From Lysobacter sp. cf310 (GTDB lineage: Bacteria; Pseudomonadota; Gammaproteobacteria; Xanthomonadales; Xanthomonadaceae): 64,000 bases of DNA. Shown here one piece after another: positions 60,674-64,000 of this stretch; the stretch's first letter is position 1, and every line of letters begins with the position of its first letter. The DNA lies in NCBI RefSeq assembly GCF_900114355.1, contig NZ_FOSS01000008.1:30823-94822 (forward strand), read 5' to 3'. Position numbers and translations under genes: made by a program. The notes beneath the pieces are model-generated. The model searched no databases. It saw only the letters and a program-made list of their open reading frames with translations, and was not told the origin of the DNA.

Positions 60674-60711
60674 CGCGTTCACCGTGCCGCAGGCGCGCGG
60701 CACCTGACGGA

Positions 60712-61995
<1,284 letters not shown>

Positions 61996-62011
61996 GGGCA
62001 GACAGGGGTCT

Positions 62012-62665
62012 TCAGGTAAGAGGAACGGAATCGGAATGAGGGGCGTCGAAACATGCCCGGTACGCGCGCGTCGCGGCGGCCGGATCCGGCGCGTCGAACA
62101 CGCCGCTGATCACCGCCAGCAGATCGGCGCCGGCCGCGACCAGCGCCGGCGCATTGTCCGGGGTGATGCCGCCTATCGCCACCCGCGGCACGTTCAAATC
62201 CGCCGCGTCGCGCAGCAGCTGCGGCGCCGCGCGCCGCGCGTTGGGCTTGGTCGGCGACGGAAAGAACGCACCGAACGCGACATAGTCGGCGCCGGCCGCG
62301 ACCGCCGCGCGGGCCAGGGCGCCCTGGTCGTAGCAGGACACGCCGAGGATCGCATCCGCGCCCAGAGCGGCGCGCGCGGCCGCGATATCGCCGTCGTCCT
62401 CGCCCAGGTGGGCGCCGTCGGCGCCGATGCGCGCGGCCAGGCGCCAGTCGTCGTTCACGATCAGCGGCACCTGGCGACGCCGGCACAGGGCCAGCAAGGC
62501 GCGCGCCTGGCGCTCGCGGCCGGCGTCGTCGGCGGCCTTGTTGCGGTACTGCAGCCAGGCCGCGCCCGCGCCCAGCACGGTGTCGACCCGCGCCAGCAGG
62601 CGCGCGTCGTCGGCGTCGTCGGGGGTGATCGCATAGACGCCGCGGCGCGGCCAGGATGAATGCAT
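62012..62665 (-). CDS. thiE: Thiamine-phosphate synthase
   Basis: 217 residues from [17 protein letters not shown]; the frame continues to 62797 but the GGAAG-preceded ATG at 62665 gives the normal start. It couples the pyrimidine and thiazole halves of thiamine. [41 protein letters not shown] and [11 protein letters not shown] are the family blocks. No riboswitch is seen before it. It precedes hemL by 16 bases. Confidence 0.95.
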   Translation of the reverse strand: MHSSWPRRGVYAITPDDADDARLLARVDTVLGAGAAWLQYRNKAADDAGRERQARALLALCRRRQVPLIVNDDWRLAARIGADGAHLGEDDGDIAAARAALGADAILGVSCYDQGALARAAVAAGADYVAFGAFFPSPTKPNARRAAPQLLRDAADLNVPRVAIGGITPDNAPALVAAGADLLAVISGVFDAPDPAAATRAYRACFDAPHSDSVPLT

Positions 62666-62735
62666 GACGGCGCTTCCGTGGGCGCGACGGGGGTGGGACA
62701 ATGCCTGTCCCGCAAGACAGCCATTATCCGCCCAT

Positions 62736-62927
62736 ATGTCCGAGATCGCCGCCGCTACCGTGTTCCGCACCTGGATGTGCGTCGTATGCGGCTTCATCTA
62801 CGACGAGGCCAAAGGCCTGCCGGAAGAGGGCATCGCCCCGGGCACCCGCTGGGCGGACGTGCCCGATACCTGGACCTGTCCGGACTGCGGCGTGACCAAG
62901 GACGACTTCGAGATGATGGAGCTCTGA
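62736..62927 (+). CDS. Rubredoxin
   Basis: 63 residues from [20 protein letters not shown]. The iron site is Cys15, Cys18 (CVVC) and Cys48, Cys51 (CPDC) with [18 protein letters not shown] between. It is a small one-electron carrier, often for alkane or other monooxygenases. It is divergent from thiE with a 70-base shared promoter region. Confidence 0.95.
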   Translation: MSEIAAATVFRTWMCVVCGFIYDEAKGLPEEGIAPGTRWADVPDTWTCPDCGVTKDDFEMMEL

Positions 62928-62940
62928 GCGCCTAGGCGGT

Positions 62941-63387
62941 TCAGGGCTGGGGCAAGCCCGGCCCGAAGGTCAGCACGGCGCCGTCCTGCAGTTTCAGCTT
63001 GGCCGCCTGGCCGGCGTTGAGTTCCAGCACGTAACGCGCCGGCGCGGCGCTGGGGTAGGGCGGGCACTGGTTGCCGGCCGAGCACGGCGGCACGTCGCGC
63101 TGCTGCGACACCAGCTTGCGGTCGTTGTCGAAGTACAGGATATCCAGCGGAATCTTGGTGTTTTTCATCCAGTAGGCCTGCGGTTCCTGGCGCTCGTGGA
63201 TGAAGACCATGCCGCGGTCGACGGCCATTTCCTCGCGGAACATGAGACCCATGGCGCGCTCTTCGTCGTCGTCGGCGACTTCCACCGTATAGCGCTGCCC
63301 GGCCAGCTCCACCCAGGTGTCGGCGCCGCTGGCGCAACCGGATAGGGCCAGGCCGCAGCAGGCGGCCAACAGACGTAGCTTGGACAT
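62941..63387 (-). CDS. DUF192 lipoprotein
   Basis: 148 residues with a lipoprotein signal (ALSGCASG, Cys18). The DUF192 domain has ERAMGLMFREEMAVDRGMVFI, AYWMKNTKIPLDILYFD and YVLELNAGQAAKLKLQ. The family is widespread, periplasmic or secreted, and of unknown function. AAGGAA precedes the ATG. It converges on the rubredoxin gene. Confidence 0.9.
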   Translation of the reverse strand: MSKLRLLAACCGLALSGCASGADTWVELAGQRYTVEVADDDEERAMGLMFREEMAVDRGMVFIHERQEPQAYWMKNTKIPLDILYFDNDRKLVSQQRDVPPCSAGNQCPPYPSAAPARYVLELNAGQAAKLKLQDGAVLTFGPGLPQP

Positions 63388-63567
63388 CGAGCGTGTTCCT
63401 TGTTGCCGGAGGGTGCGGCGACCATCGGGCAGCGCGGCGCGGCGGTCAAGTCGAATTATTTTCGCCGACCCCCTTCCCTATTCAGCTTGAGCTGTGCACA
63501 ATGCGCGCCCCGCCGAGCTGCATTGATTGAGCGCGGCGGAGCGGATCGAAAGCGGCATCGAAAACGG

Positions 63568-63595
63568 TTGACGGATTCGGAGGCTGCTGTAAGAT
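63568..63595 (+). promoter_or_regulatory. rRNA promoter P1
   Basis: TTGACG (63568-63573), 16-base spacer, TAAGAT (63590-63595), followed by a GC-rich discriminator (GCGCGG) typical of growth-rate and ppGpp control. It shares CTGCTGTAAGATG with the second promoter. Confidence 0.8.
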
Positions 63596-63673
63596 GCGCG
63601 GCCCGACAGACGGGACGGCTTCAGGGCCTGAACGGAACGGCGGGAAGCGGTAGAAAAAAGGTTTCGCAGGGTG

Positions 63674-63701
63674 TTGACGGTCGCGAAATCTGCTGTAAGA
63701 T
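63674..63701 (+). promoter_or_regulatory. rRNA promoter P2
   Basis: TTGACG (63674-63679), 16-base spacer, TAAGAT (63696-63701), again with a GTGCGG discriminator. It lies exactly 106 bases after P1 and about 250 bases before the 16S gene. Confidence 0.82.
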
Positions 63702-63763
63702 GTGCGGCTCCCTCGGGCACTTTGGTGACGAGGTCGGAACAAGGCGCTGAGGCCGGTTCCTAG

Positions 63764-63774
63764 GATCTTTGACA
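63764..63774 (+). promoter_or_regulatory. boxA-like antitermination site
   Basis: GATCTTTGACA in the rRNA leader resembles the boxA sequence (TGCTCTTTAACA) bound by Nus factors. It lies about 60 bases after P2. Confidence 0.55.
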
Positions 63775-63954
63775 GTGTGCGCAGGTGACTTGTGCGGGCG
63801 TCTGGCCGGTGGTGTTAGTCCATCAGCAGACGTTCGTAACAGAGTCCAAATGAAGCAAGAAAGCATGCAAATGCGAGTAAACGTGTAATTCGGGCTCAGG
63901 AGCGACGACTGCACTCAAAGCATTAGATTGGTACTTCGGTACTGGTCGAAAATT

Positions 63955-64000
<46 letters not shown>

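Overview
The window looks like chromosomal DNA of a high-GC Xanthomonadaceae bacterium, most likely Lysobacter. The evidence is a complete beta-lytic metalloendopeptidase gene (the classic Lysobacter cell-wall-lysing enzyme), a phosphofructokinase with the pyrophosphate-type active-site motif, a Clp-type TGTGA-N6-TCACA site, extragenic palindromes of the xanthomonad kind, and the 5' end of a 16S rRNA gene at the right edge. I see no prophage, insertion sequence, CRISPR array or tRNA. About 50 protein genes are supported; most other open frames are shadows caused by GC-rich codon use.

Left part (1-11.9 kb): a gene cut by the window edge, a GyrI-like protein, a tectonin-type beta-propeller, a rifampicin-monooxygenase-like flavoenzyme, a VOC protein, a methyltransferase, and then a three-gene signalling unit on the minus strand. 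That unit is an ECF sigma factor, a membrane Ser/Thr kinase with a long C-terminal region, and a kinase-like paralogue that has lost every catalytic residue. A perfect Clp-type palindrome lies upstream of it.

Biosynthesis block (11.9-22.7 kb): the thrA-thrB-thrC operon on the minus strand, with a threonine-rich leader peptide and attenuator in front and a 460-bp block of repeats between thrB and thrC. Next comes the beta-lytic protease flanked by two paralogous exported proteins, then thiC behind a TPP riboswitch.

Middle (22.7-47.7 kb): a dense cluster of hairpins, a K+-channel-like protein, a CadC-like regulator with a propeller sensor, an AraC regulator, a large TonB-dependent receptor, an Asp/Asn hydroxylase-like protein, and a periplasmic adenosine-deaminase-like enzyme. 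Three genes of pyrophosphate metabolism lie within 11 kb: soluble ppa, a membrane proton-pumping pyrophosphatase fused to an OmpA-like domain, and PPi-type pfk. They are followed by adk, mpl and a small HTH regulator with an operator-like palindrome.

Right part (47.7-64 kb): a Lon-N-like protein, a DedA-PAP2-LssY fusion, a WaaP/RIO-like kinase, an SDR, an M20 peptidase with altered metal ligands, a YjfL-YjfM-YjfC-like operon, argD, a HIT protein, a Fur-box-controlled siderophore receptor, hemL, thiE, rubredoxin, a DUF192 lipoprotein, and finally tandem rRNA promoters leading into 16S rRNA.

The most interesting candidates for undescribed biology are the sigma/kinase/pseudokinase module, the OmpA-tailed proton pyrophosphatase, the paralogous exported proteins around the lytic protease, and the M20 clade with substituted metal ligands.
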